Numbered from the stretch's first letter, positions 45,219 to 55,564 are shown. The stretch is 64,000 nt of DNA from Trichomonas tenax (GCA_023091735.1 JALKBU010000134.1:1-64000), one strand, 5' to 3'. A program made the numbers and translations. The notes: generated by a model not told the origin, from the sequence alone.

Positions 45219-47894
45219 ATGCAGAAACAAACGGTCACCATGGAACGAAACCCTGAAGTGGAAATGCTCAAGCTTAAGCTTCAGACTCGCGAGGACGAAG
45301 TGTTGAAGCTTCACAGTTTGTTCGAAGACCTTTCTGGACAATTCACGAAACAAGCAGACGAATTGAAGCAAGAAACAGATGTACGCGAAAATCTCGTTAT
45401 AGCAATCCAGAAATTAATACAAATGAACCAATATCTCTCTGACAAATTCGAAAATGTTTCAGATAACCTCTCGAACGCACACAACGAGAATAATTTACTC
45501 AAAATGCAAATCAACAACATGAAGCCAGCAATGCAAATCGCTTATGACATGCAGACACTGCAAGATTCTGTTCTTAACGTGATTCCAACGGAAGTTGTTG
45601 ACATAGTTAAGTCTATCATAGAGGATGTTGAAAGGCCATACATTGACCGCATTGTGCAGACAATCTCTGTTTTGTCAGAACATTATCACAACAAAACTAA
45701 AAATATCGCCGAGAACGCATCATCTGGTTGTGCTGACAGTACATACATCAACAACAAACTCCTTGAAATTGTATCTGCAAACATCCGTTTCATCGATTCA
45801 CTCATAGAATCTAAAGATAAAGCGCAATGGATTATCAAACCATATAACTTCGAAGATTACAGGAAAATTCTTATTGAGCAAGTCTCCAGAGTTAAATCTT
45901 ACATGAAAGATAACAATATTGTTCCTGTTGATGAAAAAACATTATTAGATTCATTACTCCTCGAAATTGATCCAATCAAGTCAACAACTGATGTATCTGA
46001 GTTCCTGGAGCAGTTTACAGCTGAGGAAATGTCAGAAAAGGAATCACTGCTCTTCCATTTATTGACACAAAGCATTGCAGCAAACTTCGCATTGAAGAAG
46101 TACAGCAATGAATGCAGGAATCAGTGCGTTCATCAAATTGCTGAAATAAAGCAATTGAGATTCGATATTGCGAATAATCGCCAGGACTACACTTGCCAAG
46201 TAGAGGATGAGACAATAGAGCTCGCTAATAAGCTTGACGCAGAACGCGAAGAGAATGAAAGACTCCGTAAGAAAATACACTCTCTCAGAAACTTAATTAT
46301 CAAGAAGGCAGCAAACGAAGATGATCACGACTATATGGAACTCATTGATACTATTGATAATGATGATGACTCAGATCACAGCATGTCCGTCATCAACGCA
46401 CTCGAGGGCAAGTCAAATGAGCTCCAGCAGTCGAAGGAGATGCTCCTCAATGTCGAAACTGACAGACAAAAGATCATTCAAGAACTCGACGAATTAAAGG
46501 AAGAAAACGCTAAATCAGAAGCAGAATATCTTGAAAAGATCAACGAACTCCAGAAGAGCATTTCTGAGCTTACAACAGAAGCTGCAACAACAACACAGAA
46601 GTTGCAGGAGAAATATAACCAGAGTGAGGAGAACAATAACAATCTCAACCAGAGAGTCAACGATCTCGGTGAGATCTGCGAAACATTGAGATCAGAGATC
46701 GCTAAGTCTGATGCTGAACTCAAGCGCGTCAAGAAGGAGAAAAAGGCATTAGAAGATAACTACTCTGACTATAAGGATGCTGCTGCACTGACAATGACTA
46801 AATTAATCGAGAAATCGAGAGCAAGGATCAACAAGGCGAAGCAGGAAAAGGAGAAAGCTATTGCAGAGAACAAGGCAACGCAGAAACAGATGCAAGATAT
46901 GACTGAAGCAAATGATGTTGCATCCGAACAAAAACTTCAGAAGATCAATGAACTTAACAACATTATATCTGACCTTCAATCAGAGATAACACAAACACGC
47001 TCAGCAATGAGTTCTGTCCAAGTTGAAAACAAGCTTCTTGCAACTAAACTTGCTGGAACTGAAGAGCGTCTCAAGCGCGAACTTTCTATTGCTGAAAGCC
47101 AATTCAAGGTCCGCGCAATGTCGATTGAAACTGAATGCCAAACAAAGCTCGACAAGCAGCGTGTTGCTCTTGAAAAGCAGACATCGCAACTTGTTGAATA
47201 TGTTTTCGGACTATTCTCTGTTGCTCAGCCTCCAGAGAACTTCACTGTATCAGGTGCACAGGAAGTCCTCTGCGGCGTTCACGAAAGAATGCAGCATCTC
47301 ACAGCAGTCGAGAAAGAATACACTGAGTTACTTCTCCAGGAAGCAGCTGTCAGGAAGCTCCTGCAAGCCAGAAAAAGCGACAAGATCGTCGATTCTGTTC
47401 AGAAGGTCATCGACGAAACTGCAGCACTTCATAAGTCTGTCAAGGATCTCGAAGCTAAGAACAAGTCGATGAAGAAGGATGTCATCGAAGCCAGAGCACT
47501 CGGTGACACATTCAGACAGAACAAGGAGTGGGAAGAGTGGGCCAGGAAGCTCAGCTCACTCGTCTGCGGTGGATACTGCTTCTGCCAGACTCCAAAGCTC
47601 TTAAGGCACGGCGTCGAAGAAGCCGTCTTAGGCGCACTCGGAAACAAGAACACATGGATGAGACTTGACTTGCTTCGTGCCCAGAAGAAGATCCTCAAGT
47701 CTGGGTTCAACTTAGAAAAGTGCGGACCTCAAAACCTTATGTCAACATTAGCCGCAATAAGATCTATTTCAAGGTTGCAAAAATTTTCAGGGCATGTTCA
47801 AAGCTATCTAACTGTCGATCTCCCGCAATCTGTCGCTAAAGCGAAGGCTGTACCGAAAGATTGCGAGAAGAAGCCTCTGTTCACATCAATATAA
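45219..47894 (+). CDS. Large coiled-coil protein B with C-terminal W..WA module
   Basis: 891 residues. A coiled coil runs from about 5 to 90, a helical middle domain from 95 to 310 (EFLEQFTAEEMSE, LLFHLLTQSIAANFALK), a long coiled coil from 320 to 660, then VEYVFGLFSV and a C-terminal module beginning KEWEEWARKLSSL with LRHGVEEAVLGALGNK and LLRAQKKIL. The layout and several motifs match protein A at 28269-31544. The shared module is probably a binding or anchoring domain. An alternative start at 45240 (MERNPEVE) is eight codons in and equally likely. Confidence 0.85.
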   Translation: MQKQTVTMERNPEVEMLKLKLQTREDEVLKLHSLFEDLSGQFTKQADELKQETDVRENLVIAIQKLIQMNQYLSDKFENVSDNLSNAHNENNLLKMQINNMKPAMQIAYDMQTLQDSVLNVIPTEVVDIVKSIIEDVERPYIDRIVQTISVLSEHYHNKTKNIAENASSGCADSTYINNKLLEIVSANIRFIDSLIESKDKAQWIIKPYNFEDYRKILIEQVSRVKSYMKDNNIVPVDEKTLLDSLLLEIDPIKSTTDVSEFLEQFTAEEMSEKESLLFHLLTQSIAANFALKKYSNECRNQCVHQIAEIKQLRFDIANNRQDYTCQVEDETIELANKLDAEREENERLRKKIHSLRNLIIKKAANEDDHDYMELIDTIDNDDDSDHSMSVINALEGKSNELQQSKEMLLNVETDRQKIIQELDELKEENAKSEAEYLEKINELQKSISELTTEAATTTQKLQEKYNQSEENNNNLNQRVNDLGEICETLRSEIAKSDAELKRVKKEKKALEDNYSDYKDAAALTMTKLIEKSRARINKAKQEKEKAIAENKATQKQMQDMTEANDVASEQKLQKINELNNIISDLQSEITQTRSAMSSVQVENKLLATKLAGTEERLKRELSIAESQFKVRAMSIETECQTKLDKQRVALEKQTSQLVEYVFGLFSVAQPPENFTVSGAQEVLCGVHERMQHLTAVEKEYTELLLQEAAVRKLLQARKSDKIVDSVQKVIDETAALHKSVKDLEAKNKSMKKDVIEARALGDTFRQNKEWEEWARKLSSLVCGGYCFCQTPKLLRHGVEEAVLGALGNKNTWMRLDLLRAQKKILKSGFNLEKCGPQNLMSTLAAIRSISRLQKFSGHVQSYLTVDLPQSVAKAKAVPKDCEKKPLFTSI

Positions 47895-48218
47895 TCCTAT
47901 TGTATTTGTTTTTTTGGTTGTAAAAATGTTTATTTATCTAAATTTATCTCCAAAATTTTGTATGTCACTTTTGATCGATGTAAAGTTGAATTTTTCAAAA
48001 CATCTTAATAATTAACAATAATTTATTGTATGGATAAAAATTATCACAGAATTGGAGAAAATCTTATCAAAAAGGCACTAAAGAAACAGAATAAAACAAT
48101 TTTTCTTCAATTTTTATCTATGGCTATATATATAAATGCTATTTTAATAAAAATTTGATGTGTGTGACTTTCACTCATTCAAAATTGAGAATGTGTGGTT
48201 TGATCACAATTTTTTTGC
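47895..48218. other. Intergenic spacer
   Basis: AT-rich. TCACTTTT occurs at 47953 with no ATG-led gene close by. TCACAA about 15 bases before ATG 48219 may be the initiator of the next gene. Confidence 0.4.
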
Positions 48219-50288
48219 ATGTCATCAGAGGCGGAAATGAGTCTCGATGAGCTTGAAGAAATAGTCAAAGAGTTTCACAACCTCGGAGGGTTCAAAATGG
48301 GATCTGCTGCTGGCGTTTTGGGCAAGAAAGTGATATCTTTGTTTATCAAAAACCTCAGGATGATGCGTGGATGCTTTTTGATGGACTTATTTGCATCTGA
48401 CAACTCTAAGTTGTTCAGCTCAACGAAAGTTCCTGGAATCTTTCACAATATTTACAATCAGCCGCCCAGAGCGACAGCGCGTTACCCACAGGTCTTCATT
48501 CAAACGCTAGCATATCAAATTCGACAAATCTATGAAAAGCCACTCGACTTGTCTAATGCTGTCTCGTCATTTTTCAAAAAAGATACGGCAGGCCAAAATT
48601 ACTTCGCGTATTCTACATTTCCTGCTATTTTTTCGTACTTCTTGGGACAGGAGTTCTCAAGATCTGCGTCTTTGTTCCTTATTGGTTTGATGTATGAATC
48701 AAAAGATTACTCATTCATCGAAAATCTTATTGAATCTTATTTCAAAGCTGTGCCGATCTTCTACACACGCCTTTGGGCATCTTTGACTGAAGCTTATTCA
48801 CAGTTTCCACGAGAATTTGATAACGAATTCCTTTTCACGCATTTCACGTCGTGTTTAACAAGTTCTTTATGCCACCTTACAGAATTCCACGTAAATGTTT
48901 TCGCTTCATACGCGATGACGTTCCCTGCTCGTGTTGCAGCTTTCTTAGTCGATCGGTTATTTTCTAATAGATTCAACGCTGCATCAGTCGCCTCTAAGTA
49001 TCTTCCACATCCAGGTTTCAACAAAATTTTAACTAACTTTTTCAGTTGGTTGAAGAAATCTGATCAAAAGCTAAAAGTCCAACGATTGATTAACATAATA
49101 CGCGATCACAAGCGCTTCTTGGATGTTATTCCATCAGTGAACTGCTCAATTTGGTCACACGGAATTCCATTCATCTTATGCGACTTTGATCTTTCGATTT
49201 TAACAGATATTCTCAAATCTTCTCCAGATTTTAAATATACGCCACAATCAGATCTCAACATTACACACGGATTCGACGCTTATCTAATGGAAATCTTCCC
49301 AATTTTCGATTTTTCACAAGATGAAATGATCTGTAAGTCTCTCTTCAACAAATCACCGCCAAACGTTTCAATTGAAGATAATGATAACTACAACAGACTC
49401 TATCGCGCTGTACAAATGGAAGCAAAAAGAAATTCGATGGATGTTTACGCATTAATCAATGACCCGAAGTACAATCTCAGTCTTATTAACGATATATCAT
49501 TCAGAAAATACTGTTTGAAGTCTATCCTCAATGAATACCTTAATAACTACAATACTCTTGAAACAAGCTTCTTACTCGCTGAGCACGAATCAAGGCAGAG
49601 AGATCTCAAGTCTGCCATTGATGATAACATGCAGACTCTCTTCTTCAGGTTTGCTGGAAATTATATTAGAAGAAAAATTCTCAAAAATAGGCATCGCATT
49701 GATGACTCCTTGTCAACGGCAATGCAGAAGATCGTTGGAGGAGATCAGATTTCATCACATAACTACTTTGCTATCGGTTGCACGGCATTGGACTCGATTA
49801 ATATTAATATAAACTCAAAGTTCGATGGTCCAAGAAAGTTCCTCGCATTATCTAACGACTGGCTCGAAAAAATCTGGCCAACACATCCATGTCAAGAATA
49901 TATCAGAGATAAAATGGTTAGAATCATGAATCTTGCAACAAGACTTGCTCATATTGGTGAACTGAAATATGGAAAGAGATTAGTTTTGATTATGGACTTT
50001 GTTAAATCTCTTATCAGCTTATGTGACAAACAGCCAAAGAAATACTTGTTGCCAATGATCCACATATCCATGATGAATTCCAATGCAAGCGATATACTGA
50101 TCTCATTCCTCTTCCTTCACCATAACCTATTCTCAACTTCTGTTCTCACGAGCAGATGGGGAAGAAAGGTCGTTGACACATGGAACATGTTCGCTCTTGC
50201 GGTGTGGGATATAATGAAAGATGATACTGAGCTCTTGACCAAGTGCAATAGTGCAGAATTCATTCATTCTATCTATAAGATTAACTAA
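48219..50288 (+). CDS. Uncharacterised 689-residue helical protein
   Basis: An intact 689-residue protein, helical throughout, with no membrane segments or catalytic motif I recognise. It is rich in Phe/Leu/Ser and opens with an acidic helix (MSLDELEEIVKEFHNLGGF). Blocks such as LGKKVISLFIKNLRMMRGCFLMDLF and FVKSLISLCDK resemble HEAT-like or GAP-like helical scaffolds. It is single-frame, uninterrupted and with normal codon use, so it is real. I suspect a lineage-specific regulatory protein but cannot name it. The ATG at 48219 is preferred; an internal Met at residue 7 is also possible. Confidence 0.7.
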   Translation: MSSEAEMSLDELEEIVKEFHNLGGFKMGSAAGVLGKKVISLFIKNLRMMRGCFLMDLFASDNSKLFSSTKVPGIFHNIYNQPPRATARYPQVFIQTLAYQIRQIYEKPLDLSNAVSSFFKKDTAGQNYFAYSTFPAIFSYFLGQEFSRSASLFLIGLMYESKDYSFIENLIESYFKAVPIFYTRLWASLTEAYSQFPREFDNEFLFTHFTSCLTSSLCHLTEFHVNVFASYAMTFPARVAAFLVDRLFSNRFNAASVASKYLPHPGFNKILTNFFSWLKKSDQKLKVQRLINIIRDHKRFLDVIPSVNCSIWSHGIPFILCDFDLSILTDILKSSPDFKYTPQSDLNITHGFDAYLMEIFPIFDFSQDEMICKSLFNKSPPNVSIEDNDNYNRLYRAVQMEAKRNSMDVYALINDPKYNLSLINDISFRKYCLKSILNEYLNNYNTLETSFLLAEHESRQRDLKSAIDDNMQTLFFRFAGNYIRRKILKNRHRIDDSLSTAMQKIVGGDQISSHNYFAIGCTALDSINININSKFDGPRKFLALSNDWLEKIWPTHPCQEYIRDKMVRIMNLATRLAHIGELKYGKRLVLIMDFVKSLISLCDKQPKKYLLPMIHISMMNSNASDILISFLFLHHNLFSTSVLTSRWGRKVVDTWNMFALAVWDIMKDDTELLTKCNSAEFIHSIYKIN

Positions 50289-50423
50289 TGATTATATTGT
50301 TTTGTATTTTTGTTTTATATCTTTGTAAATTATTAAAATACTTTCCAATAAGAGAAAGAAAGAAAATGAACAATATATTATGAGTTTATGTATTTGAAAC
50401 AATAAATAACAGAATAATACAAG

Positions 50424-51378
50424 TTAATAGGTGATCTTATGCAAATCGAAAACTCGTTGAGAGCTGAAGGTCTCATGTGCCAAGTCAAGGCTAATATTGT
50501 TATCCTTATTCTCTAAACTGGATCTCTTCGAGCTGTTGTGCTTCACTACAATTTCTCTGCTCCACTTCAACGATGCTCTATGCTTAAGTTGGTGCAACTG
50601 AATGGGAGTGTTCTTGATGATATCGAAATAAGGCATTTCTAGTAAATCATCACATGTGCATCTTTCTTCCAGATTTGGAGTCAAAGAGTGATTGATCAAT
50701 TCTCTGAGAAGCGGATCCTCCACCATTCCCTCCAAGAAGACGTCGCTCTGTATTGTCTTGATGAGAAGCTCAGGATCCTTTGACACGAATGGTAACTGTC
50801 CAACAGCAATGTAGAACAAAGTGACACCGAGCGCCTAAACATCGGCCTTGAATATGTTGTACTTCAGGAGCGAGAAAAACACGCGATCCTTTGTAATTCA
50901 TGCTTCTTGGATCATCATTCCAGATATATGATAGGCCATAATCTGTAACTTTGATCCTTCCAAGAGCATCGACGAGTAAATTCGTTGGTTTTAGGTTCGA
51001 ATGCTCAAGATTTATATCATGGCATGCTTTAACGGCCATAATCATCTCCTGTGTAAGCTTAACCTTATCTTCATTTGTCATACCTTGCTTCGATTTGATA
51101 TAATTGAGAATATTATACTGGCACTGTTCATATAAGATATAAACTTTTCCTTCATATGTGTAATAGTTGAATAATTTGTTAATCCTTGGTGTGGAAGCTG
51201 CCTTCACGAATTTGATATCGGAAACGTTGAAAACTATCTCTGGAACTCTCTTTAATACCAAATTCGATGAGTATTTCTGGACTACGCACGAGAGTATGCG
51301 GCTGTAGTTGCCCTTAGCGATGATGTCGACTGGTTTAATGTTATTCCTCGTAAGAAGGTCAATCTCGTGATCATTCAT
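50424..51378 (-). pseudogene. Decayed protein kinase gene (kinase with degenerate catalytic loop)
   Basis: Two ORFs on the minus strand form one kinase: 51378 to about 50860 (AKGNYSRILSCVV loop, LVLKRV lysine, LKPTNLLV catalytic-loop region, DYG, FLAPEV), then after a change of frame KADV-stop-ALGVTLFYIAVGQLPF and the C-lobe ending ERCTCDDLLEMPYF. The in-frame TAG is at 50835-50837, and the frame change lies between it and FLAPE near 50860. Even before decay, the catalytic loop read HSNLKP, with Asn at the catalytic Asp, so the protein was probably a pseudokinase. An eight-base deletion at a CCTGAAGT repeat would explain the frame change (inference). Confidence 0.8.
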
Positions 51379-52672
51379 TTTGTGAAATATTATAACGATT
51401 CAAATTTCAATATCCGCAGAAAAATTTCAATGATCCATTTATAACATTCTCATATTGACATGTAGAGCATATTTTGTAATTGAAATATTCTTTAAAAAAT
51501 TTTCAATGTGTTTTAAATTTAAATTTTAATATATTCCGATTCACTGCGATGAAGTGAATGAATCAATAAGCACATAAAAAATAGCAATTGGCTGTTTTTC
51601 TGGCAAATATGGCATTAGAACAGTCAATAGTGCGATTGTTCAATGGAAATTTTAGCTTTTTCTGATTGGATTCGCATTAATTCCTTATTCAGAATGAAGA
51701 TGGAAAAGACGGATATAGGAAAACAAAAGATTTCGCTAAAGAATAGAAATGTTTCAATGAGAAAAGTGTTTTGTAAATATCGTTACATGTCAGAATGTTG
51801 AATAGAGCTCTTTTATTTTTCATTATTCATCACTTGTTCAATTCCATGCTATGCTTTGACTTTTTGATGAAAAATAGTAAATCTGGATCAAATTTTCATT
51901 AAATTTACTGACGCGGGGCTTAACGTACAGTAAATTTTATTTTTGAATAAAAATAAGAACATTTGATTAGTAATAATATGTACATTATATATACGAAATA
52001 TCTAGCAAATCGCCACATGAGATTCTGAGAAAAATTGAGATGAAATTTTTGAAGGATTGAAAAATATTTTTGCCTTTTACTTTCATAATTTTATGCCGAA
52101 AAACAAAGAATAATCAGAAAATAATAAATAAAGAATAATATACTTTACTTTGTGAATATATTGCTACAAAAAATAATATAATTTCTGGAATTTTTTGATG
52201 ATATAAAAATTCGAAAATTACACGGAAAGTGAAAAAAGTAGTTGAATGGTTATATCCTAGTCAGTGAGGCATTCATTGAAAAAGCAGGAAAAAGACTTTT
52301 TATTCGAAATTAATTTTGAATAAATCGGAGTGAGCGGTAAAGTCAGTTGTATGTTACGAATATCATTTCCATTTAGCTTGTTGTTGGACTGAAATGTAGA
52401 GTTCATAGAAATTTCTTACAGGTAATGGAAACAAAATCTTATCACGAAAACTAGCGTGAGAAAATCTGTGCAAAGCCAACAAACGCTTGCACTCGGGCTA
52501 CATATGCATATATTTGAATATAAAGACTTTTCCCATATATGGCGGAATTATGAAATTTCGTAACACCCTAAAAAACTCTTTTTAAAGCATTAGATGATTT
52601 TCTCTTCATCTCTGAGACCAACAACCACGCTTAGCGAGCATTTTGAAATCGTTTAATAAATTTGATCATTTT
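51379..52672. other. Long gene-poor region
   Basis: About 1.3 kb, AT-rich, with no gene, tRNA or clear repeat that I can identify. Scattered GC patches such as TGACGCGGGGC (about 51910) have no structure I can support. Confidence 0.4.
52666..52671 (+). promoter_or_regulatory. Inr TCATTT
   Basis: TCATTT in the context GATCATTTTATG, ending one base before the ATG at 52673. The leader would be only about five bases. Confidence 0.55.
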
Positions 52673-52822
52673 ATGCTAAAGAAGAAGCTTCTTGGATTAA
52701 TTATCATATCTTTTGCAATGTTCGTGTTAGCAAGAATCCTATGGCAAAAGATTGTAGACTCTGTCTTTGTTGGTGAGCGAAAACGTAACTTTCTTTGTTC
52801 CTGTGAAAAAATGCGACGATAG
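52673..52822 (+). CDS. Candidate small membrane protein, 49 residues
   Basis: ATG 52673 to TAG 52820-52822 encodes a basic N-terminus, one strong hydrophobic helix (LLGLIIISFAMFVLA, residues 6-20) and a polar basic C-terminus containing two Cys (LCSCEK). The Inr immediately upstream and the clean signal-anchor organisation suggest a real short gene rather than noise. It could also be the 5' fragment of a lost larger gene. Confidence 0.45.
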   Translation: MLKKKLLGLIIISFAMFVLARILWQKIVDSVFVGERKRNFLCSCEKMRR

Positions 52823-53001
52823 AAAAAGCACGTTAAAAAGCGCTTTAGTCGCGATTGTTCATTTTTTTCATTTGGATAAAAGTTTATAAGCTGTTTTATA
52901 CAATGTCAAATAGTAAAAATAAGTGTATAAACAAAAATTAAATAATTTGCACTGTGTTCAGAGCTGAAACGCAGATATAAATTAAATAATAATATATACG
53001 T
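52823..53001. other. Convergent spacer
   Basis: Short AT-rich region between the small ORF and the ubiquilin gene; nothing recognised. Confidence 0.3.
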
Positions 53002-53820
53002 TTAATTAACAGGCATAAACATAAAGTCGATGGCGCCGTTGATGTCGCCACCAGATTCTTCCAAACATCTGAGGATTCTCTTAGTATCATAGAATCCCAT
53101 TGAGTTCATGTACGCAATTTCAGAAGCGAATATTCTTTCTAAGTCTAATTTAACGCGTTTTGGTGGAGGATTGGAAACAACTTCCAAGCCACCAACCAAT
53201 TTGATTCCTTGTCTAATATCTTCGAACGCTTGTGAGATTTCAGGATCTTGAAGTTGCTGTTCAAGATTCTCATCATATTTGATTCCGAAAACTTTACAAA
53301 TTCCTTCTATTGGAACTGGCGCTTGTTTTGGATCGCAATATGCACCAAGGTTCTCAAAAGTACGAATTAAACAGTCCTCGAGATTTGGATTATTCTGCAA
53401 TATAGGATTGTCGTCAACTAATTGTCTGAATAATTTTGAATCGCAAGATAAAAATTCTAATAATTCTTGGACTTTTGGATTTTCGATTAACATGATGATT
53501 TTTGTCTCTGTTTCTTCATCACTAGCTTGGTCTTTAATCTTATTAACAATAGCATTAAAAACTTTTTTATGATCAAGTCGATTATCTTGGAATTCGTTCT
53601 CTATAACGAGCATACTGATTGTATTTCCTTCTTTAATGTTTAATGATGCAATTTTTTGACTATTTTTCGCGATTTTCTTGGTAAGATCGAAAATACGAAT
53701 ATTTCGTGACGCAATTCCTTTAATTGCAGCAATGGCCTTTTTTATGTCACCGACAGAACCATCTTCGCTCACTTCAATCTCGAAAGGGTCTTCGTTAGGA
53801 TTAGAAATATTGATTTTCAT
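53002..53820 (-). CDS. Ubiquilin/Dsk2-like proteasome shuttle protein
   Basis: 272 residues with an N-terminal ubiquitin-like domain (1-75, divergent), a middle helical region (80-215) with a segment resembling an STI1 motif (VQELLEFLSCDSKLFRQLVD, NPILQNNPNLED), and a C-terminal UBA domain (about 230-268: YMNSMGFYDTKRILRCLEES, GGDINGAIDFMF). The order UBL-STI1-UBA defines ubiquilin/Dsk2, which brings ubiquitinated clients to the proteasome. It is shorter than yeast Dsk2, with one STI1-like region. It pairs functionally with Rpn10 in this window. Confidence 0.85.
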   Translation of the reverse strand: MKINISNPNEDPFEIEVSEDGSVGDIKKAIAAIKGIASRNIRIFDLTKKIAKNSQKIASLNIKEGNTISMLVIENEFQDNRLDHKKVFNAIVNKIKDQASDEETETKIIMLIENPKVQELLEFLSCDSKLFRQLVDDNPILQNNPNLEDCLIRTFENLGAYCDPKQAPVPIEGICKVFGIKYDENLEQQLQDPEISQAFEDIRQGIKLVGGLEVVSNPPPKRVKLDLERIFASEIAYMNSMGFYDTKRILRCLEESGGDINGAIDFMFMPVN

Positions 53821-54409
53821 TTGAACAAACTAAACATGCGGTTTTTATCGTCGTACAATTATGGAATAAAAAGTTCGCGACTTAGGCTACTAGTAGCATA
53901 TTTTTGCAACTCATCCATATGACAGGATACAGCGTCCAAATGTGGATCTACTGTATAAGTTATTAAACATAATTATTAACACATTAATCTTTTTGATAAT
54001 CTTCAATGATTAACCGACATTGAGCTCTTTGTGTTGGATTTTGTTACGAAAATTTACGGAAGCGGAACGATTCTCTATAAACAATTCTAATTTTTTGTAA
54101 TATATTTCGAAAAATGACACATATTTTTGTGTGATTTAAGCGAATCGCTTTCAATTTGAATACTATTCTATTTTTCTCCCTATTTGCGAACTAACATGAG
54201 TTTTATTATTTGAACTTGTCAAAAAATTATTCAGATTCTTTATAAAAAATGACATTTTTGGTATAAACAAAAAGCGTTTTTGCAAAATAATCTAAACACA
54301 ATTATTTTATTTTAGATATACTGTCCAAATATATACATTTTGTTCAAGAGAAGGAAAAAATATAACAACCCTTCATTAAAGATTCAAACCCCTTTTTACT
54401 AAATCAAAA
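53821..54409. other. Divergent intergenic region
   Basis: Spacer between ubiquilin (minus) and U2AF35 (plus); AT-rich, no gene or repeat recognised. Confidence 0.4.
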
Positions 54410-55045
54410 ATGACTGAAGATAAAGTTGATAAGAACTTGTGCGTTTCTTTCGAGAAAGTCGGAACATGTTCTAAAGGTGACATGTGCAACAAAGTCCACA
54501 GATACGATCCAATGTCGCGAGTTGTTATTTTTAAGCATCTTTATCCCGACCCAGAAGTATTTTTGGCATTGCTTCCAGAGTGGACGATTGACATATCGGA
54601 AACAGAAAAACAAAGAGCTGCAGATGCGTTTTATTACGATGTTTATCTCATGTGTCAACGTTTCGGACCAGTTGAAGATATTGTCATTGTTTCTAATAAA
54701 TTAGACTACATGAATGGAAATGTTCTTGTTTCCTTCAGAGAAGTTGATGCTGCTCACGCTGCATGCTTAGCATTAAACAATCAATATTATGCAGGAAGAA
54801 AAGTAGAATGCCACTTAACACCAATACAGAGGCTATCGAGCGGAATTTGCAGAGAGACAGATTGTCCATTTGGCGATACTTGCAATTTTATTCATCCAGT
54901 TAAAATTTCAGAAAGTATTACAAAGGCTTGCTTCCCAAGACTGTTCAGAGTTTATTCCGCTAAATTCAGACACTCTAATAAAGCTAGAGTTGTTCTTACA
55001 CCTCAAGATGCCTTGAATGGTAACTATAGGCCACAAGCTAATTGA
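54410..55045 (+). CDS. U2AF1: U2AF small subunit (U2AF35)
   Basis: 211 residues with the family architecture: CCCH zinc finger 1 (C11, C20, C26, H30), a U2AF-homology-motif RRM (about 55-138: YYDVYLMCQRFGPVEDIVIV, NGNVLVSFREVDAAHAAC) and CCCH zinc finger 2 (about 145-165: CRETDCPFGDTCNFIH), ending without the RS domain of animal U2AF35. In other eukaryotes it reads the AG of the 3' splice site. In trichomonads, where the branch point is joined to the acceptor AG, a retained U2AF35 is notable. Confidence 0.95.
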   Translation: MTEDKVDKNLCVSFEKVGTCSKGDMCNKVHRYDPMSRVVIFKHLYPDPEVFLALLPEWTIDISETEKQRAADAFYYDVYLMCQRFGPVEDIVIVSNKLDYMNGNVLVSFREVDAAHAACLALNNQYYAGRKVECHLTPIQRLSSGICRETDCPFGDTCNFIHPVKISESITKACFPRLFRVYSAKFRHSNKARVVLTPQDALNGNYRPQAN

Positions 55046-55142
55046 ACGTAGTATTTGTATATGTTAATTATATTGTTTATTAAATAAATATCAATATTAC
55101 TCATTGATAATTTATTACATACAAAAAACATCCAAAAATAAG

Positions 55143-55556
55143 TTAATCACTTAAGTGATCATCGTCAACACTTTTCTTCTTCTTAGTTGTCTTACTGTTT
55201 TCTTTGATTTGATTACGATATTCTGTAATGTGCTCAAGTAATGATGTTTTCCTGCAGTATAGAAGGAAGTCTTCATCTTGGATCGCCTTTCGATCGGCGT
55301 GCTGCATAAAGAATATTAATTCACTCGGAATGTGGTCTTTCAATAACGTATATACTAATCCAGTAAGAGCAGACACCATTTCATGTGAAGGTGCTTTCGG
55401 ACTCAGTTGTTGCTCAACAATTTTTCCTGTAAAATATCTAAGTGCGTTCAAAAGGTCTTTCTCAGGCCCAGGAAGTTCCATCTTCGTCTCGTTCATTCCA
55501 TTCAAGAACCGAGAGAGCGTGTGCTGAGTCTCAGGCGATGGATTTCCTTTACTCAT
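55143..55556 (-). CDS. CENPS: CENP-S/MHF1-like histone-fold protein
   Basis: 137 residues. The histone fold (about 32-115) matches CENP-S well: LLNALRYFTGKIVEQQL, a middle helix ending LLKDHIPSELIFFMQHADRK, and AIQDEDFLLYCRKTSLLEHI, which parallels the FARHAKR..INTEDV.LLARR.N.LL pattern of vertebrate CENP-S. The N-terminus is short and the C-terminal tail is basic then acidic (KKKKSVDDD). CENP-S works with CENP-X at kinetochores and with FANCM in fork repair. The TCACAT initiator lies nine bases upstream. It is divergent from the striatin gene with 64 bases between start codons. Confidence 0.8.
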   Translation of the reverse strand: MSKGNPSPETQHTLSRFLNGMNETKMELPGPEKDLLNALRYFTGKIVEQQLSPKAPSHEMVSALTGLVYTLLKDHIPSELIFFMQHADRKAIQDEDFLLYCRKTSLLEHITEYRNQIKENSKTTKKKKSVDDDHLSD

Positions 55557-55564
55557 AAATTAAA

